A DNA stretch of 64,000 nucleotides. Origin: Pelagibacteraceae bacterium AG-349-L23. Its GTDB lineage: Bacteria; Pseudomonadota; Alphaproteobacteria; Pelagibacterales; Pelagibacteraceae. This document shows positions 8,640 to 16,776 of the stretch, one piece after another. Below the pieces are notes generated by a model. That model was given only the letters and a program-made list of their open reading frames with translations, had not been told where the DNA came from and did not search any database. Position numbers and translations under genes: made by a program. The DNA is taken from assembly GCA_003281045.1 (NCBI GenBank), contig QCDD01000002.1, positions 23,148-87,147 of the forward strand. Reading direction: 5' to 3'. Numbering within the stretch: the stretch's first letter is position 1; the number at the start of each line of letters is the position of its first letter.

Positions 8640-9811
8640 CGTAAATGTCTTAAAGCTTGTTTGATATCAGCAATCAAATCATTAGGATCTTCAAGACCTA
8701 TATGTAATCTTACTAAATGTTCATCTTTTGGTAAGTTCATATATTTTCTTTTACCAGTTTCTCTAAATTCTTGATGAAGCGCTAAACTCTCAAATCCACC
8801 CCAACTATAGCCATAGCCAAACAATTTCAGTGAATTAACAAATTTTCGAACAGAATTAATATTCTTAGCTTTTATTTTTAATCCCATTAAACCTGACGCT
8901 CCAGAATAATATTTTTTCCACATTCTAAAATTTTGTGAATTTTTTTTGAAAGGATATAACAATTTAATTCTTTTATTTTTTGATAAAAATGCTGCAACTT
9001 TTTTAGCATTTTCTCTATGTCTGTCTAACCTCACGTCTAACGTTCTTAATCCCCTAGTTATTAAATAAGCATCATCAGGTCCTAATCTAAGACCAGTAAT
9101 TTTTTCTGCTGCTTTAACTTTAGAAAACACCCTTTTATTCACTGCTAAACTTCCACCCATAACATCTGAATGCCCAGAATAATATTTAGTTGCAGAGACA
9201 ATTGACATATCAAAACCAAGTTTAATTGGTTTTAAGTAATAAGGGGTACCCCAAGTATTATCAATTGCAGTGTATAGCTTATGCTTTTTTGCAATCGAAA
9301 TAATTTTACCCAAGTCTTGAAAATCAAAAGTATTACTTCCAGGATTTTCTACAAAAATCAATTTTGTTTTCTTTGTAATATTGTTTTTTAATGTATTGAG
9401 GTCATGCGGATTATAAAAAACTGTCTTTATATTAAAATCTTTTAAATAATCTTCAGTTAAAATTCGTGTAGGACTGTAAACTGGATCTGCAACTAACATT
9501 TCATCTCCAGGTCTAACAAGGCTGAATATTGCTAAAAAAACCGAGCCAAAACCTGTTGGTGTCGTAAAAACATGATAACTTTCCTCAAGTTTTGTTAAAA
9601 TTTTTTGTAATATATAAGTAGTAGAGGTCCCTTGTCTGCCGTAATCAAAATGACCACCTGTTGGATTTCGTAGAGCTTTTTTTTGAGTTTTTCTTATATG
9701 TTGCATAGACTTAAATATTATTGTTGATGCTCTAACCACTGGTGGATTTACTGATTGGTTATGAAAATCTTTTGCAGTGTGTTTTAAAAATGTCTTAAAA
9801 GATTTACCCAT
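8636..9811 (-). CDS. metC: Cystathionine beta-lyase (trans-sulfuration PLP enzyme)
   Basis: Cys/Met-metabolism PLP enzyme. The PLP-lysine motif SATKYYSGHSDVMGG is clear, with upstream NPTGGHFDYGRQGTST and the IFVENPGSNTFD aspartate region. The motif content and the (S/T)ATKY-SGHSD block fit cystathionine beta-lyase rather than gamma-synthase, but the family is hard to separate by eye. I prefer the ATG at 9811 (MGKSFKTFLK); an in-frame ATG at 9850 would add 13 residues and run into the promoter of the divergent small gene. It heads the operon leading to the MFS and pab genes. Confidence 0.85.
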   Translation of the reverse strand: MGKSFKTFLKHTAKDFHNQSVNPPVVRASTIIFKSMQHIRKTQKKALRNPTGGHFDYGRQGTSTTYILQKILTKLEESYHVFTTPTGFGSVFLAIFSLVRPGDEMLVADPVYSPTRILTEDYLKDFNIKTVFYNPHDLNTLKNNITKKTKLIFVENPGSNTFDFQDLGKIISIAKKHKLYTAIDNTWGTPYYLKPIKLGFDMSIVSATKYYSGHSDVMGGSLAVNKRVFSKVKAAEKITGLRLGPDDAYLITRGLRTLDVRLDRHRENAKKVAAFLSKNKRIKLLYPFKKNSQNFRMWKKYYSGASGLMGLKIKAKNINSVRKFVNSLKLFGYGYSWGGFESLALHQEFRETGKRKYMNLPKDEHLVRLHIGLEDPNDLIADIKQALRHLR

Positions 9812-9883
9812 AAAAAAATTGATATGATTAACGGACAATGCTATATCCATATCAAAAATTCAATAAATTAATGAAAAGGATTA

Positions 9884-9967
9884 ATGAGTTACCCAAAGAA
9901 ACATAGAGGCCGAAGAAAAATGGGGTCGAAAAAAAGAAGAGCTAGAAAAAAAAATAAGAAAAAATAG
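9884..9967 (+). CDS. 27-aa extremely basic peptide, possible ribosomal-type protein
   Basis: ATG preceded by AAAAGGA with three bases spacing, then 27 codons and TAG. The peptide has 16 Lys/Arg in 27 residues (MSYPKKHRGRRKMGSKKRRA then RKKNKKK). Charge pattern and the RRKMGSKKRRARKK core recall very small ribosomal proteins of the bS22/mS38 (AURKAIP1/COX24-like) or bTHX type. It lies alone between the divergent metC and the convergent mnmA. Coding is supported by SD and the non-random RGRRKMGSKKRRARK pattern; the family is a guess. Confidence 0.55.
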   Translation: MSYPKKHRGRRKMGSKKRRARKKNKKK

Positions 9968-9968
9968 C

Positions 9969-11087
9969 TTATTCCTTTATCCAGCCGCCTCCTAATACTT
10001 TATAACCTAAAGCATCTTTATTATAGAAAACACATGCCTGGCCTGGTGATATTCCATCTTCAGGACTTTCAAGGTTTACATTCGCACCATTTTGATCACT
10101 TAGGTTAACGTTTGCTTTTAGCAATTTACCAGTAGATCTAACTTTTACAAAAATGCTGGATTTAAATTCTTGATCATTTGCTAATAAATTAACATTTTTT
10201 AATAAAATATCTTTCTTTCCTAAATATTCTTTTGGTCCAACAATTATTTCATTTTTTTCAGAATTAATTTTAATAACGTATAAAGCTTCTTTGTCAGAAA
10301 CTTTTATTCCTTTTCTTTGACCAATAGTAAAATTTATAATTCCATCGTGAACACCAATTACATTACCTTTAAGATCTTTTATGTTTCCTTTTTTAAATGA
10401 GTCTGGTCTGAATTTTTGAATTACTGATGCATAATCTCCACCAGGTACAAAACATATATCCTGGCTGTCTGGTTTATCAGCAACATTAAGTTCTAGTTTT
10501 TTGGCAATTTCACGTGTTTCATTTTTATGAAGACCACCTAATGGAAATCTTAAATAATCAAGTTGTTCTCTAGTAGTATTGAAAAGAAAATAACTTTGAT
10601 CTCTATTCTCGTCGATAGCTCTGTACATATTTGTATTATTATTTGAAGTAACACTTTTCACATAATGACCAGTGATTAAAGCATCAGCATTTAAATCTTT
10701 AGAAACTTCAAATAAATCCTTAAATTTTACTGTTTGATTACATTGAACACAAGGTATTGGAGTTTCACCTTTTAAGTAGCTATCAACAAAGTTGTCTATA
10801 ACTCCTTGCTTGAACTTATTTTGATAATATAAAATTTTATGTTCTATATCTAGTTTTTGAGCAACTCTTTTTGCATCCATGATATCTTGACCAGAACAAC
10901 ATTGCTTTGACTCCGCGACCTGCTTTGCATCGTCATAAAGTTTTAAAGTAATGCCAATTACGTCATATCCTTCTTTTTTCATCATGCCTGCGACAGTTGA
11001 TGAATCTACACCTCCAGACATTGCAACAACTACTTTTGTGTCTGATGGTTTTTTGTTTAATCCTATTGAATTTAATTCTTTATTCAT
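9969..11087 (-). CDS. mnmA: tRNA-specific 2-thiouridylase MnmA
   Basis: Makes s2U34 in tRNA Lys, Glu and Gln. The PP-loop SGGVDSS is at residues 24-30. The catalytic cysteine pair is C116 (in [10 protein letters not shown]) and C212 (in [11 protein letters not shown]). The conserved GHYVK and [10 protein letters not shown] blocks and the C-terminal SPGQACVFY barrel are all present. At 372 aa it is full length. It is monocistronic, divergent from the DUF3553-cysQ pair, and ends two bases after the 27-aa basic gene on the opposite strand. Confidence 0.97.
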   Translation of the reverse strand: MNKELNSIGLNKKPSDTKVVVAMSGGVDSSTVAGMMKKEGYDVIGITLKLYDDAKQVAESKQCCSGQDIMDAKRVAQKLDIEHKILYYQNKFKQGVIDNFVDSYLKGETPIPCVQCNQTVKFKDLFEVSKDLNADALITGHYVKSVTSNNNTNMYRAIDENRDQSYFLFNTTREQLDYLRFPLGGLHKNETREIAKKLELNVADKPDSQDICFVPGGDYASVIQKFRPDSFKKGNIKDLKGNVIGVHDGIINFTIGQRKGIKVSDKEALYVIKINSEKNEIIVGPKEYLGKKDILLKNVNLLANDQEFKSSIFVKVRSTGKLLKANVNLSDQNGANVNLESPEDGISPGQACVFYNKDALGYKVLGGGWIKE

Positions 11088-11128
11088 TTGATGGTATTTA
11101 TACTTATTTCTAATATAAGTTAAATTAA

Positions 11129-11299
11129 ATGATATTAGATTTTGAACCAGGAGACAAAGTTATCAATCCCTCTAATAAAAACTGGGGTATAGGTCAAGTT
11201 CAATCAATTATAAAAGAAAAAGTGACAGTTAATTTTGAAAATGTTGGAAAAAAAGTAATAAATACTAAAAATATAGAATTAATAAAGATCAATGAATAA
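11129..11299 (+). CDS. DUF3553 domain protein (56 aa)
   Basis: The whole protein is one small SH3-like domain: [20 protein letters not shown] followed by [20 protein letters not shown]. This matches the DUF3553 pattern (GD-V-NP...WG-GQVQS...VTVNFE-GKK-I), also found at the C-terminus of some UvrD-type helicases and as stand-alone proteins in alphaproteobacteria. The stop lies inside the start of cysQ (8-base overlap), so the two are translationally coupled. Role unknown; a nucleic-acid or helicase-binding domain is likely from the fold. Confidence 0.82.
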   Translation: MILDFEPGDKVINPSNKNWGIGQVQSIIKEKVTVNFENVGKKVINTKNIELIKINE

Positions 11300-12062
11300 T
11301 TTGAATTTAAAAAAGATTGTCGAAAATCTAATTGGTACATTTATTCATGCAGGAAAAATTTCTTTAGATTTAAGAAAGCAAGGACTTATAAAAAAAATTA
11401 AAGCCGATAATACTCCTGTTAGTAATGGAGATTTAGAAGTTAATAAAATTGTTTCTCAAAAAATTAAAGAATTAACACCTGAACTTCCCATCATTTCAGA
11501 AGAGACCTCTGATAATAAATCAATAAACAATCTTGAAAACTTTTGGCTAATTGACCCCATAGATGGCACCTATGACTACATAAATAATCTAGAGGAATTT
11601 ACAATTAATGCTGGATTAATAATTAACAAAAATCCAGTAGCTGGATTAATTTATGCCCCCTCAAAAAAAAGAATGTTTTATTCCTATGGACCAAATCATG
11701 CCTATGAGTTTACTAATGGAGAAACAAAGAATTTAAATTGTTCTGAAAATTTTGATAAAAATGATGTAAAATTTGTATCTTATTCAAACAATATTAAACC
11801 TGAAATAAAAAAATTACATAAAAAATTTAATGTGAAAAAATATGTGAGAATGAAAAGTTCTCTTAAATTTTGTGTCATTGCTGCTGGTGAATATGATGGA
11901 TATGTGGCTGAGCCTAGAGCTTGTGAATGGGATATAGCGGCTGGTCATGCTATTTTACAACATGCCGGAGGAATAATTACAGATTTTGAAGGCAAAGAAA
12001 TTAAATATGGAAAGAAAAATTTTAAAAATCCAAGTTTAATCTTAAAAAATAAAAGTATTTGA
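11292..12062 (+). CDS. cysQ: 3'(2'),5'-bisphosphate nucleotidase CysQ (inositol monophosphatase fold)
   Basis: Mg-dependent phosphatase. Metal-binding motifs are the glutamates in ISEETSD (about residues 64-70), DPIDGTYDYI (92-101) and the C-terminal CEWDIAAGHAILQHAGG. The DPIDGTYDY form (Tyr after Thr) and 256-aa length fit CysQ, which removes the 3' phosphate of PAP/PAPS, over true inositol monophosphatases. PAP recycling fits the sulfur metabolism nearby but the gene is not in the apr operon. Inositol monophosphatase remains possible because of the inositol cluster downstream. Confidence 0.85.
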   Translation: MNNLNLKKIVENLIGTFIHAGKISLDLRKQGLIKKIKADNTPVSNGDLEVNKIVSQKIKELTPELPIISEETSDNKSINNLENFWLIDPIDGTYDYINNLEEFTINAGLIINKNPVAGLIYAPSKKRMFYSYGPNHAYEFTNGETKNLNCSENFDKNDVKFVSYSNNIKPEIKKLHKKFNVKKYVRMKSSLKFCVIAAGEYDGYVAEPRACEWDIAAGHAILQHAGGIITDFEGKEIKYGKKNFKNPSLILKNKSI

Positions 12063-12063
12063 T

Positions 12064-12207
12064 ATGGATGAGCAATTAAGAGTAATACTTATAATTATTG
12101 TATCAGTATCTATTTTTGGCTTATTGGTATTTGTATATGTCAAAAATTATATCAGAAATAAAATCAATCAATTAGTTGAAGAAGAAAAGAAAAAAAAATT
12201 AAAGTAG
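12064..12207 (+). CDS. Small membrane protein (47 aa) after cysQ
   Basis: One transmembrane helix (about residues 7-26, VILIIIVSVSIFGLLVFVYV) followed by a charged coiled tail rich in Lys/Glu (NKINQLVEEEKKKKLK). The ATG comes one base after the cysQ stop, so the gene is probably the third of the DUF3553-cysQ operon. The 3' end overlaps the convergent recX by nine bases. No family recognised. Confidence 0.55.
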   Translation: MDEQLRVILIIIVSVSIFGLLVFVYVKNYIRNKINQLVEEEKKKKLK

Positions 12208-12762
12208 TTTTATAATTTTTAAATAATCATCTTTTTTTAATTCCATAACTTTTTTTGATGTCTCAAAGTCGAAGCCATTTCTTGCCAATAAAGAGATATC
12301 CTTTTTATAAAAAAGTGGTCTATTATCATCAATCCTAGCGGGTCCAATTCTTTTCTTTTTACAAATTTTAATTGCCGAAAAAAAATCTTGATCTGAATTA
12401 TCTTCATTAATTTTATTGACTGTGTCTTTTATAAATTCATCATTAACACCTTTGCCAATTAAGTAATTTCTGATTTTATTAATCGAACTTCCTCTTCGGA
12501 TCATACTTTTGGCTTTACTTTCAGAATAAAATTTATCATTGATGAATTTATTTTTTTCTAAATCAGATAAAACAATATCAATTAAATTTGTCACATCCTG
12601 TTTTTTTACATTTGGAACAGATAATTTTAGATATTTTTTTAGTAAATATGTTCTTAATTGTTGTTTAGATGGAGCATATTTTTCAACATATGCTAAAGCA
12701 AAATTTCTCATTTCATCTACAGTCACCTGAAATGTTTTTCTCTTATTTCTTATAGGAATCAT
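12199..12762 (-). CDS. recX: RecX family regulator
   Basis: 187-aa protein with three-helix repeats of the RecX family: an N-terminal ALAYVEKYAPSKQQLRTYLLKK repeat, a middle DLEKNKFINDKFYSESKAKSMIRRG repeat and LIGKGVNDEFIKDTV. RecX binds the RecA filament and limits strand exchange. recA is not in this window. The gene is divergent from the ABA4-like gene with only 28 bases between start codons. Confidence 0.85.
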   Translation of the reverse strand: MIPIRNKRKTFQVTVDEMRNFALAYVEKYAPSKQQLRTYLLKKYLKLSVPNVKKQDVTNLIDIVLSDLEKNKFINDKFYSESKAKSMIRRGSSINKIRNYLIGKGVNDEFIKDTVNKINEDNSDQDFFSAIKICKKKRIGPARIDDNRPLFYKKDISLLARNGFDFETSKKVMELKKDDYLKIIKLL

Positions 12763-12774
12763 TGTAAGATCTAA

Positions 12775-12785
12775 TATAATATAAT
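12775..12785 (+). promoter_or_regulatory. Overlapping TATAAT boxes for the ABA4-like gene
   Basis: Two overlapping TATAAT hexamers (12775-12780 and 12780-12785) end five to ten bases before the ATG at 12791, so the transcript would have almost no leader. The whole divergent spacer to recX is only 28 bases. Confidence 0.4.
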
Positions 12786-12790
12786 TTAAA

Positions 12791-13264
12791 ATGATCGAAC
12801 AAATTTATGCTTACTTTACAATTGAAATTCTCTACTTCTGGGTGAATTTAGGAGTTTTGCCTTTTTGGTTAGTATTAATATTTTTTCCACAATCAAACTT
12901 TACAAAATATTTTGTTACTTCTATTTTTCCAATCACATTATTAGGAGGTGCTTACATATTTGTGCTTTATAAAGCTTATTTAAGTGCTTATGATTTCGAT
13001 AGTAATTTTGAATTATATTTAAGTATTAGTAATTTATCAGGTTTGTTTTCAAGTAATATTTTTTTAATGTTATTTTGGATCCACTTTGTATCAATTAATT
13101 TATTTGTCGGTGGCTGGATTGTTAGAGACTCACAAAAGTTTTTTATAAATAAGGTTCTTGTTGGCATCCCATTAATAATCACTTATTTAATTGGTCCTTT
13201 AGGCATCTTTATTTATTGGCTGATTAGAATATTTTACGCAAAAAGTGTTAACCTATATGAGTAA
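12791..13264 (+). CDS. ABA4-like (DUF4281) membrane protein
   Basis: 157 aa with four hydrophobic helices. The diagnostic part is WIHFVSINLFVGGWIVRDSQ and the final PLIITYLIGPLGIFIYWLIR, matching the ABA4-like/DUF4281 pattern (WIHxLaxDLFvGrWi ... GPlGLLlY). Plant ABA4 acts in neoxanthin synthesis; bacterial members have been implicated in carotenoid biology, but function here is not shown. It overlaps the following DsbA-like isomerase by eight bases, so the two are co-transcribed. Confidence 0.78.
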   Translation: MIEQIYAYFTIEILYFWVNLGVLPFWLVLIFFPQSNFTKYFVTSIFPITLLGGAYIFVLYKAYLSAYDFDSNFELYLSISNLSGLFSSNIFLMLFWIHFVSINLFVGGWIVRDSQKFFINKVLVGIPLIITYLIGPLGIFIYWLIRIFYAKSVNLYE

Positions 13265-13841
13265 AATCATCGATTTTTACTTCGATTTTATTAGTCCATA
13301 TTCTTACATTGCCTATAAAAAAATTAAATCAATGCAGAATAAAAATGGGGTTGATTTTAATTATAAACCTATTTTGCTAGGTGGTTTACATAAGTTAGGT
13401 AACATAACTGCTCCTGCTTTTAATGAACGAAAAATGAAAAATATGAAGAATGATTGCGAAATTATAGCTAACAAAAATAATATATCTTTTAAATGGAACG
13501 AAAAATTTCCGATTAATACCCTTTACTTAATGAGAGGATTTATTTCAATCGATGCAAATAAAAAAAGTGAATACTTTGATATTTGTTTTGATGCCTATTG
13601 GAAAAATAATATAGATATATCAATCGAAGCTAACGTAAACGAAATTTTAGATAATTGTAAAATTGATAAAAAAAAATTTTTTGAAGATATAAGTAATCAA
13701 AAAGTAAAAGATGAATTAAAAAGTTTAACTGACAAAGCTTTTCAAAATGACGTATTCGGTGCTCCAACCTTCATAGTCAACAATAAACTTTTTTGGGGAC
13801 AAGATAGACTTGAATATGCTTTAGAAGAGTGTATTTCTTAA
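13257..13841 (+). CDS. 2-hydroxychromene-2-carboxylate isomerase-like protein (DsbA/GST-kappa fold)
   Basis: 194 aa. N-terminal thioredoxin-fold motif IDFYFDFISPYSYIAYKK with serine at the active position, a helical insert, and the C-terminal FGAPTFIVNNKLFWGQDRLE motif, all typical of the HCCA isomerase/kappa-class GST family. I use the ATG at 13257; a GTG at 13245 is in frame but overlaps the previous gene further. The natural substrate is unknown. Its stop shares TTAA with the stop of the convergent rhodanese gene. Confidence 0.85.
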   Translation: MSKIIDFYFDFISPYSYIAYKKIKSMQNKNGVDFNYKPILLGGLHKLGNITAPAFNERKMKNMKNDCEIIANKNNISFKWNEKFPINTLYLMRGFISIDANKKSEYFDICFDAYWKNNIDISIEANVNEILDNCKIDKKKFFEDISNQKVKDELKSLTDKAFQNDVFGAPTFIVNNKLFWGQDRLEYALEECIS

Positions 13842-14221
13842 ACAATCTTAAATTTACTATTTCTAATAGATCCAAACCCACCATCAATGTGTGAAACTTT
13901 TTCAAACCCCATATCTTTAAGAGTTTTTGCAGCCAATGCTGATCTCATACCGCCAGCACAGAAAAGAACCATTTCTTTATTCATATCTAATTTTCCATCT
14001 TTAAAATATGGACTATCAGGATCTAACCAAAATTCTAACATTCCTCGCGGAATATGATTTGAATTTTCAACTCGCCCATCTCTTTCAAGTTCTCTTATAT
14101 CTCTAATATCAATTAGATTACATTTATCTTCATTCATCATTGATAATGCTTCGTCTGGTGAAATTGTTTTAATTTCGCTTAAAGCTTCTGTGACTAATGT
14201 TTTTGACGATTTTATATTCAT
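13838..14221 (-). CDS. Rhodanese-like domain protein
   Basis: Single rhodanese domain, 127 aa, with the structural motif NLIDIRDIRELERDG (CH2A-type, about residues 55-69) and the active-site loop FCAGGMRS (about 95-102) containing the catalytic cysteine. Followed by AAKTLKDMGFEKVSHIDGGF, the usual C-terminal helix-strand. Probably carries persulfide sulfur in the cytoplasm; partner unknown. No signal peptide. Confidence 0.9.
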   Translation of the reverse strand: MNIKSSKTLVTEALSEIKTISPDEALSMMNEDKCNLIDIRDIRELERDGRVENSNHIPRGMLEFWLDPDSPYFKDGKLDMNKEMVLFCAGGMRSALAAKTLKDMGFEKVSHIDGGFGSIRNSKFKIV

Positions 14222-14268
14222 AGAACTAAATTTATTATATAGTTTTTTTTGAAATCACATAAATAAAA

Positions 14269-15255
14269 ATGAATAAAATTTGTATCGTTTATACACATCA
14301 TAAATTAGGTGATTTAATCTGGCAATTACCCTACATAAAAGCTATAAGTCAACATCATCAAACAAATATAGATTTAATTGTCAGAGAAAAAACTCAAGCC
14401 CAAAATATTCTTAAAGACTTAAAACATATAAATCAAATTTTTTATAATGATTTTAGAAAAGGTTTATTTTATTGGATTGATGTATTCAAATTAATAAAAG
14501 TATTTAAATCTGAGAAATATGATTTTGTTTATATATTAGATAAAGTCAATAAACCTGCCATCGCAGCTAAAATAGCAAAAATTAAGAATATTATTGGACC
14601 GGGATTTAAAAACCAAAAGAAATGGCTTACTGTTAAAAATTTTCTTAATGAGGAGGATCTAAAATTAAATTATTCTGAAAGATCTCAAAAACTACTTAAG
14701 ATTAATTCGATAACAATAGAGAATAAATATCCAAATTTGGAAATTGATGTTGAGAGTCTCAAAAAAAACAATTCGGACCTTCTTGTTGATGGAAAGAAAA
14801 TTGCTTTTGGGGTCGATTCTTTTGAAGATTACAAAATGTGGTATGAGGAAGATTTTATCAAACTTGCGGATCTTTTGTTCGAAAAAAAATTATTTGATTA
14901 CATATATCTTATTTGTAGCCCTGAAAAATCTCACATTGCAAAAAAAATAATTGCTGAGTCTAATAAAAATTATTTTATCGATTGTTCTAATAAAGATCTA
15001 CAAGGAGTAATATTAGCAATAAAAAATTCAGATTTTTTTCTTGGAAATAATTCAGGTCCATTAAATCTTGCAGCTGCTCTTGGAATTAAATCATTTGGAT
15101 TAATTGCCAATGACCCAGTGAGTGAGCTAAAATATAGTAAAATTATTCCAATAGTTCCAACGGATTATGTGGATAATGTTTGGTATAGGGACAGAAATGG
15201 GATGAAAAATCTTAAGTCAGATGAAGTGTTTAATCAGGTGATTGAAAATTTGTAA
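14269..15255 (+). CDS. Glycosyltransferase family 9 (heptosyltransferase-like)
   Basis: 328 aa, GT-B fold. N-terminal HHKLGDLIWQLPYIKAISQ matches the GD-hinge typical of heptosyltransferases (normally IG-GD-l...P...L). The C-terminal donor-binding part has DFFLGNNSGPLNLAAALGIKSFGLI, the GT9 signature. Likely adds a sugar to lipopolysaccharide core or another surface glycan. It stands alone and ends in a strong terminator. Confidence 0.85.
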   Translation: MNKICIVYTHHKLGDLIWQLPYIKAISQHHQTNIDLIVREKTQAQNILKDLKHINQIFYNDFRKGLFYWIDVFKLIKVFKSEKYDFVYILDKVNKPAIAAKIAKIKNIIGPGFKNQKKWLTVKNFLNEEDLKLNYSERSQKLLKINSITIENKYPNLEIDVESLKKNNSDLLVDGKKIAFGVDSFEDYKMWYEEDFIKLADLLFEKKLFDYIYLICSPEKSHIAKKIIAESNKNYFIDCSNKDLQGVILAIKNSDFFLGNNSGPLNLAAALGIKSFGLIANDPVSELKYSKIIPIVPTDYVDNVWYRDRNGMKNLKSDEVFNQVIENL

Positions 15256-15282
15256 TCATTTAAGTTTTATGAAAATAAAAAA

Positions 15283-15310
15283 AGCCCCTTGAGGGAGGGG
15301 CTTTTTTTTC
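15283..15310. terminator. Bidirectional Rho-independent terminator (GT9 gene / amtB)
   Basis: Stem AGCCCCT (15283-15289) and AGGGGCT (15296-15302) with a six-base loop, flanked by a T run on the plus strand and an A run on the other side (T run when read from amtB). It can end both the plus-strand GT9 transcript and the minus-strand amtB transcript. Confidence 0.9.
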
Positions 15311-15337
15311 GTTTAACTAACTTTAAGAGAGAATTTT

Positions 15338-15389
15338 AGGGACCCTTCGATGAGTAATCGCGGAGATACACAGAGAGCGAAGAGTCCCT
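15338..15389 (-). ncRNA. Candidate structured RNA / 3'UTR hairpin downstream of amtB
   Basis: A 12-base arm AGGGACCCTTCG (15338-15349) pairs with CGAAGAGTCCCT (15378-15389) with one mismatch, enclosing a 28-base loop. The 52 bases are about 54% GC, far above the surrounding sequence, which in AT-rich genomes marks structured RNA. It lies between the amtB stop and the terminator, so it would be in the amtB 3'UTR or form a separate small RNA. Strand and function are not fixed by sequence. Confidence 0.45.
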
Positions 15390-15401
15390 TATTGTTAACA
15401 A

Positions 15402-16703
15402 TTAGTCACGTATTGCATATGCAATCACGCCAGTTTCAGTGACATCAGTACCTTTGGTTTCACCTTCTTTACTTAACCTTAGGCCAATTGTTGCCTTAAT
15501 AGCGCTAAACACTATGTAAGCTACAATAAACACAAATATGTTTACTGATAATACACCGATCAACTGAGTACTAAAATTTGCACCAGAATTTGTTGCAGGC
15601 ACAATCAACGTACCCCAAATTCCAGCAAATAAGTGAGCAGGAATAGCACCAACTACATCATCAATTTTTAATGAGAATAATAGTTTAGTACCATACACTA
15701 CGATTAATCCACCCACAGCACCAATTAAAATTGCAGCAAATGGTGATGGTAATAATGGTTCTGCAGTTACAGCAACCAAACCACCGATACATCCATTTAA
15801 CATTTGAACTACGTCAGTTTTACCAAAATGCAATCTTGTTATAACTGCTGCACCCATAACACCACCTGCACCAGCAAGGAATGTGTTAATAAATATTTTA
15901 GATACAGCGATTGCATCAGTAGCTGTTCCCAATGCTAATTGTGAACCACCATTAAATCCAAACCAACCTAGCCATAAAATAAATACTCCAATTGTTACTA
16001 ATGGTATTGATGATGCTGCAAACGGTTTAAGTGGCGCTGGAGCCCCAGATTTAGTAAATCTTCCTAATCTTGGACCAATTATCATTGCACCAGCTAAAGC
16101 AGCTGCACCACCGGTTGAGTGTACTAAGGTTGAACCAGCAAAATCAGAAAATCCTAACTCTGCTAACCAGCCTCCACCCCACTGCCAACCCATTACGATT
16201 GGATAAATAATTCCTGATAGAACTGCAGCAAATGTAAAGAATGGCCATAGCTTAATTCTTTCAGCCATTGTACCTGATACGATTGAAACAGTAGTTGCAC
16301 AGAATACCATTTGGAAATACCAATCTGAACCATCGGAATAACCTGTATCTATTTTACTGCCATCTGCCCATGGAATAAATTTTCCAATATATCCACCTGG
16401 ACTGATACCGTAAGCTAAGTTATAACCTACAAGCCAGAACATTATACCTGCAATTGAGAATAAACCTATATTTTTTGCACAAATAACGGATACACTTTTT
16501 GATGTAACCATTCCAGACTCTAGCATAGCAAAACCACATGCCATGAACATTACTAGAAATCCACAAATCAAAAATAATAAGGTATTAAAAATAAAACCTA
16601 CTTCAGCAGAAACTGTTGTATCTGCCATACCTGCACTACTCATGTTCAATAAAAAAATTAAACTAATAAGTGGCGCACTTATTTTTTTTATTAATTTAGT
16701 CAT
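15402..16703 (-). CDS. amtB: Ammonium transporter AmtB
   Basis: 433 aa. N-terminal signal-like segment ending SSAGMADTTV, then eleven membrane helices. Amt motifs are visible: FMACGFAMLESGMV, DFAGSTLVHSTGGAAALAGAMIIGP (the conserved D-F-x-G-...-H of the conduction region) and the late VGAIPAHLFAGIWGTL with the second pore histidine. Moves ammonium into the cell for assimilation by GlnA. No glnK/PII gene is adjacent, unlike the common glnK-amtB arrangement. A 17-base palindrome 73 bases upstream matches one upstream of glnA. SD is GGGAGG. Confidence 0.97.
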   Translation of the reverse strand: MTKLIKKISAPLISLIFLLNMSSAGMADTTVSAEVGFIFNTLLFLICGFLVMFMACGFAMLESGMVTSKSVSVICAKNIGLFSIAGIMFWLVGYNLAYGISPGGYIGKFIPWADGSKIDTGYSDGSDWYFQMVFCATTVSIVSGTMAERIKLWPFFTFAAVLSGIIYPIVMGWQWGGGWLAELGFSDFAGSTLVHSTGGAAALAGAMIIGPRLGRFTKSGAPAPLKPFAASSIPLVTIGVFILWLGWFGFNGGSQLALGTATDAIAVSKIFINTFLAGAGGVMGAAVITRLHFGKTDVVQMLNGCIGGLVAVTAEPLLPSPFAAILIGAVGGLIVVYGTKLLFSLKIDDVVGAIPAHLFAGIWGTLIVPATNSGANFSTQLIGVLSVNIFVFIVAYIVFSAIKATIGLRLSKEGETKGTDVTETGVIAYAIRD

Positions 16704-16776
16704 AAGACCTCCCTGTTATTGAGAAAGTTTGTATTTTAATAATTCCTAAAAACTAACGCTGATTATGAAAATTGGG

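Noticed and set aside
15411-15424. Palindrome ATTGCATATGCAAT near the end of amtB
   Set aside because: It lies in the last codons of amtB (VIAYAIRD), where it is explained by coding; not in a regulatory position.
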